DNA of 64,000 nt from Halovenus aranensis (GTDB lineage Archaea > Halobacteriota > Halobacteria > Halobacteriales > Haloarculaceae), in assembly GCF_900100385.1 (NCBI RefSeq), contig NZ_FNFC01000003.1, positions 1 through 64,000 on the forward strand, given 5' to 3'. The first letter of the stretch is position 1. Every line of letters begins with the position of its first letter. The translations under genes and the position numbers were made by a program. Positions 18,306 to 26,782 of the stretch are shown one piece after another. The notes under the pieces are model-generated. The model saw only the letters and a list, made by a program, of their open reading frames with translations. It ran no database searches and was not told the origin of the DNA.

Positions 18306-18545
18306 TTACTCGTGGGCGGCGTCCCACTCTTCTGCCTTGGTCCGATTACTGCAGACGTTGCACTGGACCCGTCCCATAGCGTCGACGGCGTTGTCGAGCG
18401 TTTCGCAGTTGGTGCAAAAAAAGCCCCAGCGGGTCGTTTGCTCTTGGTCTGTGTAGACGACGTAGAACGGTCCCTTCTGTCCACGCCTGCCTGCACTGGT
18501 GTCGACGAATCGACTCGCGCCGTCGGAGTCGGTTACGGGTTCCAT
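18306..18545 (-). CDS. 79-aa zinc-ribbon protein
   Basis: A beta-rich N-terminal half (GPFYVVYTDQEQTTRWGFFC) leads into a four-cysteine site, CTNC...CNVC, with 'DNAVDAMGRVQ' between the pairs, as in zinc ribbons. Function unknown. Start taken at ATG 18545. It follows the DICT gene on the same strand by 40 nt and may be in its transcript. Confidence 0.65.
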   Translation of the reverse strand: MEPVTDSDGASRFVDTSAGRRGQKGPFYVVYTDQEQTTRWGFFCTNCETLDNAVDAMGRVQCNVCSNRTKAEEWDAAHE

Positions 18546-18585
18546 GACTGGTAGTACACGTCGAGAGGCAAAATCACTTCGTATC

Positions 18586-19344
18586 CTACAGTTTGGCCGT
18601 GATATAGGCCAGGAGGTCGTCGACGAACTGTGGGTCGTACGACCAGAGGCCGTCCCACACCCCATTCTCGAGTTCGATGGCCAGCAGTGCCGCAGGCCCG
18701 TGGTCTGCGCCGTCGGGCGGGTCGTGGATAACGAACCACGACGTGCGGAAGTCGATGCCGTGGCCGGCGTGTGCGACGACAGGGAAGTCAGAAGACGGGG
18801 ACCATCCGGGCTGACCGTAGACGTGTACGTCGACTGCCGTCTCGGCGACACGCTGGTAGACGACTTTCGTCCCCTGTTCGTCTTCGATTCGCGAGAGGCG
18901 CTGGAACGACGACCGGAGCGTGCCATCCCCCTCGACGTAGGCCCGTTTCTCGATGTACCGCGAGATGAGTACGAGCAGGAGTTTCTCGGTGTCAGATTCT
19001 GGGTACCCTCTGAGAGTGAACCGCGTGCCAGCGAGTGCGTCGAGAACGTCTGGAACGGTCGTCTCTTCGAGCGACCGCGTGCCGGTCGTAAAGAGGTCTG
19101 TATTCACCATCAAAATCGCGTCCTGCAACGCCCGGAGCGGTGAACTCGCCACGACCGTCCCGTCTTCGAGTAAGACCACGGTGTCGTTTTCGTATTCCTC
19201 GCTGACGTCTTCCGAGACTGAGACGGTCTGGTCAGCGAAGAGGTTCTCTATCATTGTCTGGAACGGCTCCGGCTCTGTCCGGTTGAGCACGGCGATAGAG
19301 CGTTCTGGCGCGTCCGAGCCATCCAGAAACTGTTCGAGTGGCAT
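18586..19344 (-). CDS. DICT-domain sensory protein
   Basis: 252 aa soluble protein. The layout matches haloarchaeal DICT sensory proteins: an N-terminal segment ERSIAVLNRTEPEPFQTMIENLF, a central EYENDTVVLLEDGTVVASSPL, and a C-terminal DHGPAALLAIELENGVWDGLWSYDP. DICT domains are associated with light or redox signalling and often sit with diguanylate cyclases or bat regulators; no such gene is adjacent here. Ligand unknown. Confidence 0.65.
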   Translation of the reverse strand: MPLEQFLDGSDAPERSIAVLNRTEPEPFQTMIENLFADQTVSVSEDVSEEYENDTVVLLEDGTVVASSPLRALQDAILMVNTDLFTTGTRSLEETTVPDVLDALAGTRFTLRGYPESDTEKLLLVLISRYIEKRAYVEGDGTLRSSFQRLSRIEDEQGTKVVYQRVAETAVDVHVYGQPGWSPSSDFPVVAHAGHGIDFRTSWFVIHDPPDGADHGPAALLAIELENGVWDGLWSYDPQFVDDLLAYITAKL

Positions 19345-19427
19345 CTACTCACGCCCCCCTACCATCCGGAATGGTTTGAATCTACTGGCACGCGCGGCGG
19401 CATCAGAGTGTCGGCTGATAGCATTGC

Positions 19428-20135
19428 TCACTTCCACTGGTCCGAGTCTGTTTCAGAGTGTAGTTCCCCTTTCGCCCGACGGCGACTCGGCCAGAAGGTG
19501 ACGATGAGAACACCGAGATAGAACGCCCCGAGACCCGCCAGGACCGCCTCACCGGCGATAGCGCCGACTGCTGCGGTCTGGACGACGCTGGCTCCTGAGT
19601 TCGAGAACACGGTAAGTCGGATGACCCACGCCAACAGGAGCACCGAAATCAACGGAAAGTAAATTCGTTGCAGTCGTCGTGAAATTGCTTCGAGGATGGG
19701 CGTTTTTATCTTGGGTTCTCTGAAGTCCTCGCTGAGGAGTTCACGCCAGTTGGTCTGTTCGACACCCTCGGAGTCGAGTGCGTTCGCGAAGACGTTCTCC
19801 TCCATAACACGCACTCGGGAGCGCCAGATGTCGTAGACGCGGTACCGACGGGCCTCGATACCGAGAAACACGGTCACCATCACGACTCCCACGAGGAGGA
19901 TGTAGTGTGGACGAGAGTCACTCGAGAATGCCCACGTGAGCAACGACGCCGTCATCACCACCGCCCAGTTGGTCGTGCGGTCGATACGCGTCCGCCAGGA
20001 TGTCGTCCGACCGAGTTCGCCGCGGTAGGCGTGGCCCATCAGCGAGAGAAAGTCAGAGCGGTCGTCGGCGGCCTCTCCGGCGACTTCGCGCTCCTCACGG
20101 GACTCCGGGTCGAACTCCGGGGAGCTGTCTGTCAT
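19428..20135 (-). CDS. DUF2270 integral membrane protein
   Basis: 235 aa. The DUF2270 signature near the N-terminus is MGHAYRGELGRTTSWRTRID followed by TTNWAVVMTASLLTWAFS; a conserved RRYRVYDIWRSRVRVMEENVFA follows. Four hydrophobic helices in two pairs. Function unknown. ATG at 20135. Confidence 0.8.
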   Translation of the reverse strand: MTDSSPEFDPESREEREVAGEAADDRSDFLSLMGHAYRGELGRTTSWRTRIDRTTNWAVVMTASLLTWAFSSDSRPHYILLVGVVMVTVFLGIEARRYRVYDIWRSRVRVMEENVFANALDSEGVEQTNWRELLSEDFREPKIKTPILEAISRRLQRIYFPLISVLLLAWVIRLTVFSNSGASVVQTAAVGAIAGEAVLAGLGAFYLGVLIVTFWPSRRRAKGELHSETDSDQWK

Positions 20136-20181
20136 AGTCAACGGTACAACAGGCGGACAGGTAAAGCCCCACGGCGAGGTG

Positions 20182-21996
20182 TCAGTCGTTCTGGACGACG
20201 TCTGCTTCCGGACTCTCTTCGACGGCGGTCGTAAGCGAGACGTTGAGCAACCCCATCGAGAGGAAGCCGCCGAGAATCGTTACGACGTTTTTCACTGCGT
20301 GGTCGACGATTGCAGCAGACAGCGCGACGACACCGCCGATAGGCGTCAGAGTCACGATGAGCAGTGTAAATGCCCCCTCGTAGAGCCCGATGCCACCGGG
20401 AGAAAGCGGAAGTACCTTGGCGAGGTTGCCAACACTGACGGCGAAAAAGCCCGCGCCGACCAACAGCGCCGGAGCCACATCGACGGCAAACGCGAGAAGG
20501 ACGACAATGCCGACGACGACATCGAGCACCCAGATGACGAGGCTACTCACGCCGACACGGACGAAAGACGCACGGTCCTGAGCGACGGTCTGGATGTCGC
20601 CGACGAACTGTTCGATGACGCCAGCAACGTACTCGGCGTAGCTGTCGGAACTCAGCCGCCTGACTGCCGGCCGGACGTAGTTTCGGTCACGTCGGGCAGT
20701 GTAAACGATGAAGAAGACGGCACACACCGCAGCGAGCCCGACCCCGGCGGCGACGACGAGTGCAGTCTGTCCGCTCTCGCGCTCGCTGCCCTGGACCGGG
20801 TCGCCAGAGAGGGCTGCCTCTAGTTCGCCCAGTGAGCCGGTTAGCGCTAGCCAGAGCAGTACGACACCAGCCATGAACGTGATGGTGAGCAAATCGTAGA
20901 CCCGCTCGACAGCCAGCGAGGCGAACCCCGACGGGTAGGGGATGTCACGCCGCGCCTTGACGATGTAGGCACGGACCGCGTCACCCGCCCGGGCGGGAAA
21001 CACCAGATTACCAGTCTGGCTGATGAATATCGCGCCGGTCAGGAACTCCCAGCGTTCGTGGTACCCAATCGAGTCCAGAATGTCCCGGTACCGCAGGCCG
21101 CGCAACGGCCAGGAGAGCAGATAGACGACCGCAGCCAGCAGGATGTACAGCCGGTCTGCCTCGGCCATGCTATCGAGTACCTCAGACGGGTCGAGATAGA
21201 GCGTCATCAGGGCGAGCGAAACGAACACCAAGAGGCTCCCGGCAGTGAGCGTTACTGTCCGCGTGATGCGCGGGCTGATAGAGAGTTGCCACCAGGTCCG
21301 CAGAATCTGACTGCCCATCCCGAGGACATCCCGGACGATGTCGACCTTCGAGTCGCCCTTGGGCGTCCATCTGACGGGAAACTCGTTGACGCGGTATCCC
21401 GAACGCTGGGCGCGGACCAGCACCTCGGTGTCCCAGAACCAGTGTTCGTCCTCGACGTCGTCGAGTAGTGCGAACAACACGTCGCGGTCGAACGCCTTGA
21501 ACCCACACTGGTGGTCCTGCAGGTCCGACCGGAGGAACAGCCGGACCAGCGAGTTGTAGCCGAGACTCGGGACGCCACGTTTGGCTGGCCTGTCGGCTTC
21601 ACTATCCGGGAGCCACCGGGAGCCAGTCGCGACATCGTACTCGCCCGAACGGACGCACTCGACCAACTCCTCCAGGTGGCCGATATCCGTCGCCAGGTCC
21701 GTATCGAAATAGACGAGCGTCTCTCCGTTCGACTGCTCGAAAGCGTATTCGAGTGCACCGCCACGACCCAGCCGCTCGTCCGAGTGAACGTGCCGAACAG
21801 CGTCGTGCTCGGCGGCGAGTTCGGTCGCAATCTCGGGGGTGCGGTCCTCGCAGCCGTCCTCGGCGACGAGTATCTCGAAGGCCCCGGCTGGGAGGAACGA
21901 TTCGAGCGTCGACAGCGTCGTCACGACGGTGTCAGCAAGCGTGTTGGCCTCGTTGTACGCCGGGAGGACGACACTCACCTCAACGGCCCGACTCAT
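20182..21996 (-). CDS. GT2 glycosyltransferase fused to flippase-like membrane domain (AglD-like)
   Basis: 604 aa. Residues 6-230 are a GT2 dolichyl-phosphate hexosyltransferase domain (VVLPAYNEANTLADTV; DxD motif YFDTD at 96-100; GSRWLPDSEADRPAKR). Residues about 250-600 form eight or so helices of the LPG-synthase/UPF0104 type (FPARAGDAVRAYIVKARRD, LPLSPGGIGLYEGAFTLL). The same fusion is known in Haloferax AglD, which charges dolichol phosphate with the last hexose of the S-layer glycan. Family membership is clear; the exact sugar is inference. No other agl genes are nearby. Confidence 0.88.
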   Translation of the reverse strand: MSRAVEVSVVLPAYNEANTLADTVVTTLSTLESFLPAGAFEILVAEDGCEDRTPEIATELAAEHDAVRHVHSDERLGRGGALEYAFEQSNGETLVYFDTDLATDIGHLEELVECVRSGEYDVATGSRWLPDSEADRPAKRGVPSLGYNSLVRLFLRSDLQDHQCGFKAFDRDVLFALLDDVEDEHWFWDTEVLVRAQRSGYRVNEFPVRWTPKGDSKVDIVRDVLGMGSQILRTWWQLSISPRITRTVTLTAGSLLVFVSLALMTLYLDPSEVLDSMAEADRLYILLAAVVYLLSWPLRGLRYRDILDSIGYHERWEFLTGAIFISQTGNLVFPARAGDAVRAYIVKARRDIPYPSGFASLAVERVYDLLTITFMAGVVLLWLALTGSLGELEAALSGDPVQGSERESGQTALVVAAGVGLAAVCAVFFIVYTARRDRNYVRPAVRRLSSDSYAEYVAGVIEQFVGDIQTVAQDRASFVRVGVSSLVIWVLDVVVGIVVLLAFAVDVAPALLVGAGFFAVSVGNLAKVLPLSPGGIGLYEGAFTLLIVTLTPIGGVVALSAAIVDHAVKNVVTILGGFLSMGLLNVSLTTAVEESPEADVVQND

Positions 21997-22101
21997 TGTT
22001 TTCCCTCGTCTGGCGGCGAGTAAGAACTTTCTGGACTCTCTCCGAGTGCGGCGTGGTAACAGACACGAAAGCTACATAGTGTGACCACCACAGACAGGAG
22101 T

Positions 22102-24516
22102 ATGGACCGAGACCTCGGCCGCCGGGCCTTCTTCAGCGGGCTCGTCGGCCTCGGAACTGCAGGCCTGTCCTTTTCTGCGGCGAACGGACCGCTGGGACAG
22201 TTTGCGCCGCTTTCTGGGTCTGTCTGGGAGTCAGCACACGCAGACAGACACGAGACAGTCGACAGTCCGTACGGCCCCGCGACCGTCCGATACGACGAGA
22301 CTGGTGTCCCACACCTGAGCGCCGACGACGAACAGGCGCTATATTTCGCCGTGGGTTATACACAGGCGACAGACAGACTCTTCCAGATGGACCTCCAGCG
22401 ACGGCTCTACCGCGGTGAACTCTCTGCTATCGTCGGTTCGACAGCGCTCGACACCGACCGCTTCCACCGCCAGATGGCGTTTGCCGACGCCGCCGAGGTG
22501 ACCGCCGAGAGTCTGGATGGAACACCGGTCGCGCCGATTCTCGATGCCTACGCCGAGGGTGTCAACGCCGCCATGGAGAACGAGACCCTCTCGCTCGGAT
22601 TCAAACTCCTTGGCTACGAGCCAGACGAGTGGACGCGAACGGACACCGCCCTCATCGAGAAAATCATCGCCTGGCAGCTAACGGGGAGTTTCCAGACACT
22701 GACTGTATCGCTTGTCCGTGAGCGCCTGGAGGGGTTGTTCAGCGAAGACCAGAGCGCGGCACTGACCGCAGAGCTGTTTCCCTCGCGGTTCGACGATGTC
22801 AGCCCGATACTCCGGGACCACCACGATGTGGGCGAGTTCACCGTTGGCGACGACGCCACATCATCACAGTCAGTCGAGAACAGAAACTCAGCCCCCGACA
22901 AGGCGCTCGTCGACTGGGTCAACCAGTTCGAGCCACCAGAGTCGTTCGGCTCGAACAGTTGGATTATCGGGCCAGAGTTAGCCGATGGCGACGCGCCGAT
23001 TCTCTCGAACGACCCCCACCTCGGGCTTCAGGCTCCGCCGACCTGGTACGAGATGCATATCGACGGCCCAGACCACCGCGCTCGTGGGGCGACGTTTCCG
23101 GGCGCTCCCGTGGTCGTTATCGGCGAGAACAACGACGGTGCATGGGGATTTACCAACGCAAACGCCGACGTTATCGACTTCTATACCTACGACCACGACG
23201 GCGACACCTACCAGTACGGCGACGAGCGCCGGGAGTTCGAGAGCCGGACCGAAGAAATCGTCGTCGACGGTGGACCGAACGAGACAGTCGAGATACGCAA
23301 GACGGTCCACGGCCCAGTCATCGAGGAGGAAAAACAGGAAGTCGGCGTCGCCTGGACCGGTCACACGGCCACAGAGACGATGCTGTCGCTGTACGACCTG
23401 AGTCACAGCAGCGGCATAGACGACGCCGTGGCCGCCGCCGAGCGCTTCGAGTCGCCGACCCAGAACATGGTGTATGCAGACCGTGACGGGAACACGCTCT
23501 ACTACATGACGGGCCGCGTTCCGATTCGTCGAATCGACGGCGAGATGGTCAGCGGTGACCAGATATTCGACGGCTCTGCACAAGAAGGCGAGTGGGACGG
23601 ATTCGTCCCCTTCGGCGAGTCGAGTTGGGAGGGGTTCGTTCCGCAGTCGGCAAACCCGAAGGTGCGAAACCCCCGCTATCTCGCCACCGCCAACCAGCAA
23701 ATCGTTCCCGACGACCAACTCGATTACTACCTCTCGGCGGGATACGCTAGCCCGTACCGCGGGCGGCGTATCTACGATTTGCTCGACCAGCGAGTCGCCG
23801 ACGGCGAGCCGATAGACATCGAATTCCTCAAGCGGGTCGCCCGTGACACGTTCGACGGCCGCGCGGAGCGACTGGTCGAGCCGCTGGTCGAGGCCGCACG
23901 CGACGGGGGCGAAGAGCTCCAAACGACTGCAGACCTGCTCGACTCCTGGGACTACCACCTCGACGCCGACTCCAGAGCTGCGCTCGTCTGGGAGCTGTGG
24001 TTCGACAACTACCGAGAGGAACTGTTCGACGAAACATTCGACGACGCCGACCTCGACTCGTCGTACTACCCACAGGACGGGGCACTCGTCCAGCTCGGCG
24101 AGGGAAGCGCCTGGTTCGGGTCACGGGGCCGTGAGGCGGTGATGCGAACGGCACTGGAGCAGACAGTGTCCGACCTCGCGGAGATAGACGCCGAGGTGTA
24201 CGGAGACGTGAACCACACTGGCCACATCAGTCACCTGACCGAGCTCGGATTTCTCGGCTACCCGAGCTATCCGCGAGGAGGGTCAGACCAGACGGTCTGG
24301 AACTACGACCGGAACGGCCCGTGGGGCGGAAGCTGGGAGATGCACGCCGACTTCGACGGCGACTTGCTCGGCATACTGCCGGGGGGCAACTCCGGGCGGT
24401 ACTTCTCAGACCACTACGACGACCAAATCGAACGGTGGGCGAACGGCGAGTACCGCACGCTATCGCGTGAAATCGAGGGTGACGTTGCCGTCGAATTCGT
24501 GGAGGGAGACGAATGA
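22102..24516 (+). CDS. Tat-exported penicillin-acylase-family Ntn hydrolase
   Basis: 804 aa. N-terminal twin-arginine signal GRRAFFSGLVGLGTAG. The alpha-chain part reads RYDETGVPHLSADDEQALYFAVGY with QATDRLFQMDLQRR. The autocatalytic nucleophile is Ser284 in FGSNSWIIGP, and HGPVIEEEK, AFTNANAD-like GFTNANADVIDFY and NHTGHISHLTELGFLGYPSYPRGGS fit the beta chain. Substrates of the family are penicillins, acyl-homoserine lactones and other amides; which applies is unknown. ATG at 22102 is chosen because CTACATA lies about 25 nt upstream. Confidence 0.9.
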   Translation: MDRDLGRRAFFSGLVGLGTAGLSFSAANGPLGQFAPLSGSVWESAHADRHETVDSPYGPATVRYDETGVPHLSADDEQALYFAVGYTQATDRLFQMDLQRRLYRGELSAIVGSTALDTDRFHRQMAFADAAEVTAESLDGTPVAPILDAYAEGVNAAMENETLSLGFKLLGYEPDEWTRTDTALIEKIIAWQLTGSFQTLTVSLVRERLEGLFSEDQSAALTAELFPSRFDDVSPILRDHHDVGEFTVGDDATSSQSVENRNSAPDKALVDWVNQFEPPESFGSNSWIIGPELADGDAPILSNDPHLGLQAPPTWYEMHIDGPDHRARGATFPGAPVVVIGENNDGAWGFTNANADVIDFYTYDHDGDTYQYGDERREFESRTEEIVVDGGPNETVEIRKTVHGPVIEEEKQEVGVAWTGHTATETMLSLYDLSHSSGIDDAVAAAERFESPTQNMVYADRDGNTLYYMTGRVPIRRIDGEMVSGDQIFDGSAQEGEWDGFVPFGESSWEGFVPQSANPKVRNPRYLATANQQIVPDDQLDYYLSAGYASPYRGRRIYDLLDQRVADGEPIDIEFLKRVARDTFDGRAERLVEPLVEAARDGGEELQTTADLLDSWDYHLDADSRAALVWELWFDNYREELFDETFDDADLDSSYYPQDGALVQLGEGSAWFGSRGREAVMRTALEQTVSDLAEIDAEVYGDVNHTGHISHLTELGFLGYPSYPRGGSDQTVWNYDRNGPWGGSWEMHADFDGDLLGILPGGNSGRYFSDHYDDQIERWANGEYRTLSREIEGDVAVEFVEGDE

Positions 24517-24872
24517 GCGGCCACGCTGACGAGGAGTCGCCGTCCTGGCTCGCTGTCGTCCGAGCGAACGACCGGTACCACTGGATTGCACTGGTCTCGG
24601 CCTGTATTCTCGGCCTCGTCCTGGCGACAATCCACTGGGTCGGGCTCGTCCTCGGTGGCGCGTTCGTCGGCGTTCTGGCGACGACTCTGAAGCGAGCGCT
24701 GCTCTCGGGTGCCGGGTTCGGAATACTGGTGGTCGTCGTCTGGGCTGGGCTGTTACGATTTGTCGGGAGCTTTGGCGATGTAACCGCGATGAACGAGATA
24801 GCGCTCCTGCCTGTCGGTATCGCACTCGGGCTGGCGCTGCTGGGGAGTACGCTCCGCGGTGCGCTCGCGTGA
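24513..24872 (+). CDS. 119-aa membrane protein coupled to the acylase gene
   Basis: Four hydrophobic helices after a short cytoplasmic start. It overlaps the acylase stop by ATGA (24513-24516), so it is co-translated. No family recognised; it may be an accessory membrane partner, which is inference from coupling only. Confidence 0.75.
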   Translation: MSGHADEESPSWLAVVRANDRYHWIALVSACILGLVLATIHWVGLVLGGAFVGVLATTLKRALLSGAGFGILVVVVWAGLLRFVGSFGDVTAMNEIALLPVGIALGLALLGSTLRGALA

Positions 24873-24873
24873 G

Positions 24874-26223
24874 TCAGACCGTGCACCGCACCAGTTCGCT
24901 GACGGTCTCGACCAGGTCGTCGACCGCCTCGCTCTCGGCGTAGACGCGGATGTACGGCTCTGTCCCACTCGGCCGGACGAGCGTCCAGCCGTCGTCCGGA
25001 ATATCCAGACGGATTCCGTACTCGGTCTCGACCGCGGCCTCGGAGAAGTGCTCGGGGAGTGTGGTTTCGAGTTCTGCCATGACAGCCGACTTTCGCTCGT
25101 CGGGACAGTCGACGCTCACTTTCCGGTAGGGTCGTTCTTGCACCGGTTCGCGGAGCGCGTCGAGACTGGATTCCGCGACGAGTCGTACCAAGAGCGCAGC
25201 CGAGGCGACCGAGTCAATCCAGCCGCCGAGCGCGGGGTGGATGTGTTTCCATGGCTCGGCCGCGAAGGCTATCGCCGTGTCGTCGGTTCCGGCCGCCCTG
25301 GCCGAGGCGATTCCCTCGTGGAGCGCGCCGAGTCGGACCCGCTCGACGCGGCCGCCTGCCGCCTCAACCCGGTCGTCGATGCGTCCCGAGGCGTTCGGTG
25401 TCGTGACGACAACGGGGTCGGCGGCCTCGCTCGCTCGGACGGCGTGCTCGGCGAGAATTGCGAGCACGGTATCCTCGTGGACGACTTCGCCGTCGCTGTC
25501 GACGACGACGATACGGTCTGCGTCACCGTCGTGGCCGAGCCCGAAGTCGGCGGGGCCATCGGCCACGTACCGCCGGAGGTCGGTGAGGCTCTCTGCGGTC
25601 GGCTTGCTTTCCCGTGCAGTGAACCGGCCGTCGACGTTCGCGTTGAGCGACTGCACGTCGGCACCGAGCGTCGTCAACACCTGTGGGACGGCGAGACTCG
25701 CCATCCCGTTGCCACAGTCGACCGCGACGGTCATCGCTGGTGTCTCGCCGTACTGACTCGCGTAATCGACGACTGCAGTCCGGTACTCCGCGAGTACATC
25801 GACCGATTCGGTGTTCCCCCAGGTGTCCCAGTCGGCGGCCGCCTGGTCACGTTCCACGCGGTCCTCGATGCGGCGCTCGGCGTCTCTGTCGTACTCCTGG
25901 CCGTCCTCGAACAGCTTGATGCCGTTGTCCGAGGGCGGATTGTGGCTGGCCGTGAGCATGACGCCGTGTCGGCCCCGGGAAGCGTAGGCGAGTGCCGGCG
26001 TCGGGAGCTGGTCGGCCCGGTACACCGTCGCCCCCGCGCTGGTCACGCCGGCCTCGACTGCTGTCGCGAGCGCCTCGCCCGTCTCCCGGCCGTCGCGCCC
26101 GACGACGACGGTGCTGTCGGCGTCTCTGGCGTCGGTTCCGACCGCGCGCCCGACCGCAAGCGCGAGTTCGGGCGTCACCTCTGTCACTGGGCCGCGAATT
26201 CCTGCTGTCCCGAACAGTTCCAT
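24874..26223 (-). CDS. glmM: Phosphohexomutase (phosphomannomutase/phosphoglucosamine mutase)
   Basis: 449 aa, four-domain alpha-D-phosphohexomutase. The phosphoserine loop is MLTASHNPPSDNGIKLF, the metal loop is GLGHDGDADRIVVVD, the sugar-binding region is AAEPWKHIHPALGGWIDSV, and the C-terminal phosphate site is RPSGTEPYIRVYAE. It makes sugar-1-phosphates for glycan building. The glmM assignment versus phosphomannomutase cannot be decided from sequence. It is convergent with the small membrane gene at 24513. Confidence 0.88.
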   Translation of the reverse strand: MELFGTAGIRGPVTEVTPELALAVGRAVGTDARDADSTVVVGRDGRETGEALATAVEAGVTSAGATVYRADQLPTPALAYASRGRHGVMLTASHNPPSDNGIKLFEDGQEYDRDAERRIEDRVERDQAAADWDTWGNTESVDVLAEYRTAVVDYASQYGETPAMTVAVDCGNGMASLAVPQVLTTLGADVQSLNANVDGRFTARESKPTAESLTDLRRYVADGPADFGLGHDGDADRIVVVDSDGEVVHEDTVLAILAEHAVRASEAADPVVVTTPNASGRIDDRVEAAGGRVERVRLGALHEGIASARAAGTDDTAIAFAAEPWKHIHPALGGWIDSVASAALLVRLVAESSLDALREPVQERPYRKVSVDCPDERKSAVMAELETTLPEHFSEAAVETEYGIRLDIPDDGWTLVRPSGTEPYIRVYAESEAVDDLVETVSELVRCTV

Positions 26224-26324
26224 GCGAGGGGGTAGAGAGCCGGTGTATATATGGGTGGCTCTTGGGACCGACCGGACCCGAACCGCGGCGCTTTAATCGC
26301 TGAACCGCGTGTACTGAAATACGC
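26224..26324. promoter_or_regulatory. Divergent promoter region
   Basis: TATATAT at 26246-26252 lies 23-29 nt before the mutase ATG on the minus strand; CTTTAATC at 26291-26298 lies 27-34 nt before the GTG at 26325 on the + strand. Both transcripts would be almost leaderless. Confidence 0.55.
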
Positions 26325-26780
26325 GTGGCTATCACGGACAAGATATACGTCAAAAACCACCAGCAACTCGCCTCACAGCTGGAAACGTCGTTTCCCAAAA
26401 GCGCGTTCAGCGGCGCGACACTCGATATTCTCTTCCAGGGCGAGGGGCTGGCCAAACTCGACGAGGCGACCCAGGACCGCGTCCTCGATTTCGCCGAAGA
26501 CTTTCTCGACTGCGACTGTCAGGCGAACCCACACTGTGGCTGTGCCGAGCGCAAGTTCATCCGCTACCTGCTCGAACTCCGCGAGCAGGGGATGGGGCCG
26601 GACGCCATCGTCGACGTGATGGGCGAAGAATACATGCTGTATGCCTACCCCGGCGACGTGCTCTCATTTCTGGACAACTCGATTCGGACCCTCGAAGCCG
26701 CAGAGATGCTCGCAGACGTCGACGACCACCCCGAAAAGGCCGACGAACTTCGAAGCGTTCGTGAGAACCTGGCTCGCTGA
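26325..26780 (+). CDS. Cys-rich conserved haloarchaeal protein (DUF5814-like)
   Basis: 151 aa, GTG start (MAITDKIYVKNHQQLASQL). A metal-site cluster CDCQANPHCGCAERKF holds five Cys residues and one His within 16 positions, then FIRYLLELREQGMGPDAIVDVM and YAYPGDVLSFLD. This conserved layout is seen next to helicase genes in haloarchaea; the DUF number is from memory. Function unknown; the cluster suggests zinc or iron-sulfur binding. Confidence 0.7.
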   Translation: MAITDKIYVKNHQQLASQLETSFPKSAFSGATLDILFQGEGLAKLDEATQDRVLDFAEDFLDCDCQANPHCGCAERKFIRYLLELREQGMGPDAIVDVMGEEYMLYAYPGDVLSFLDNSIRTLEAAEMLADVDDHPEKADELRSVRENLAR

Positions 26781-26782
26781 GT

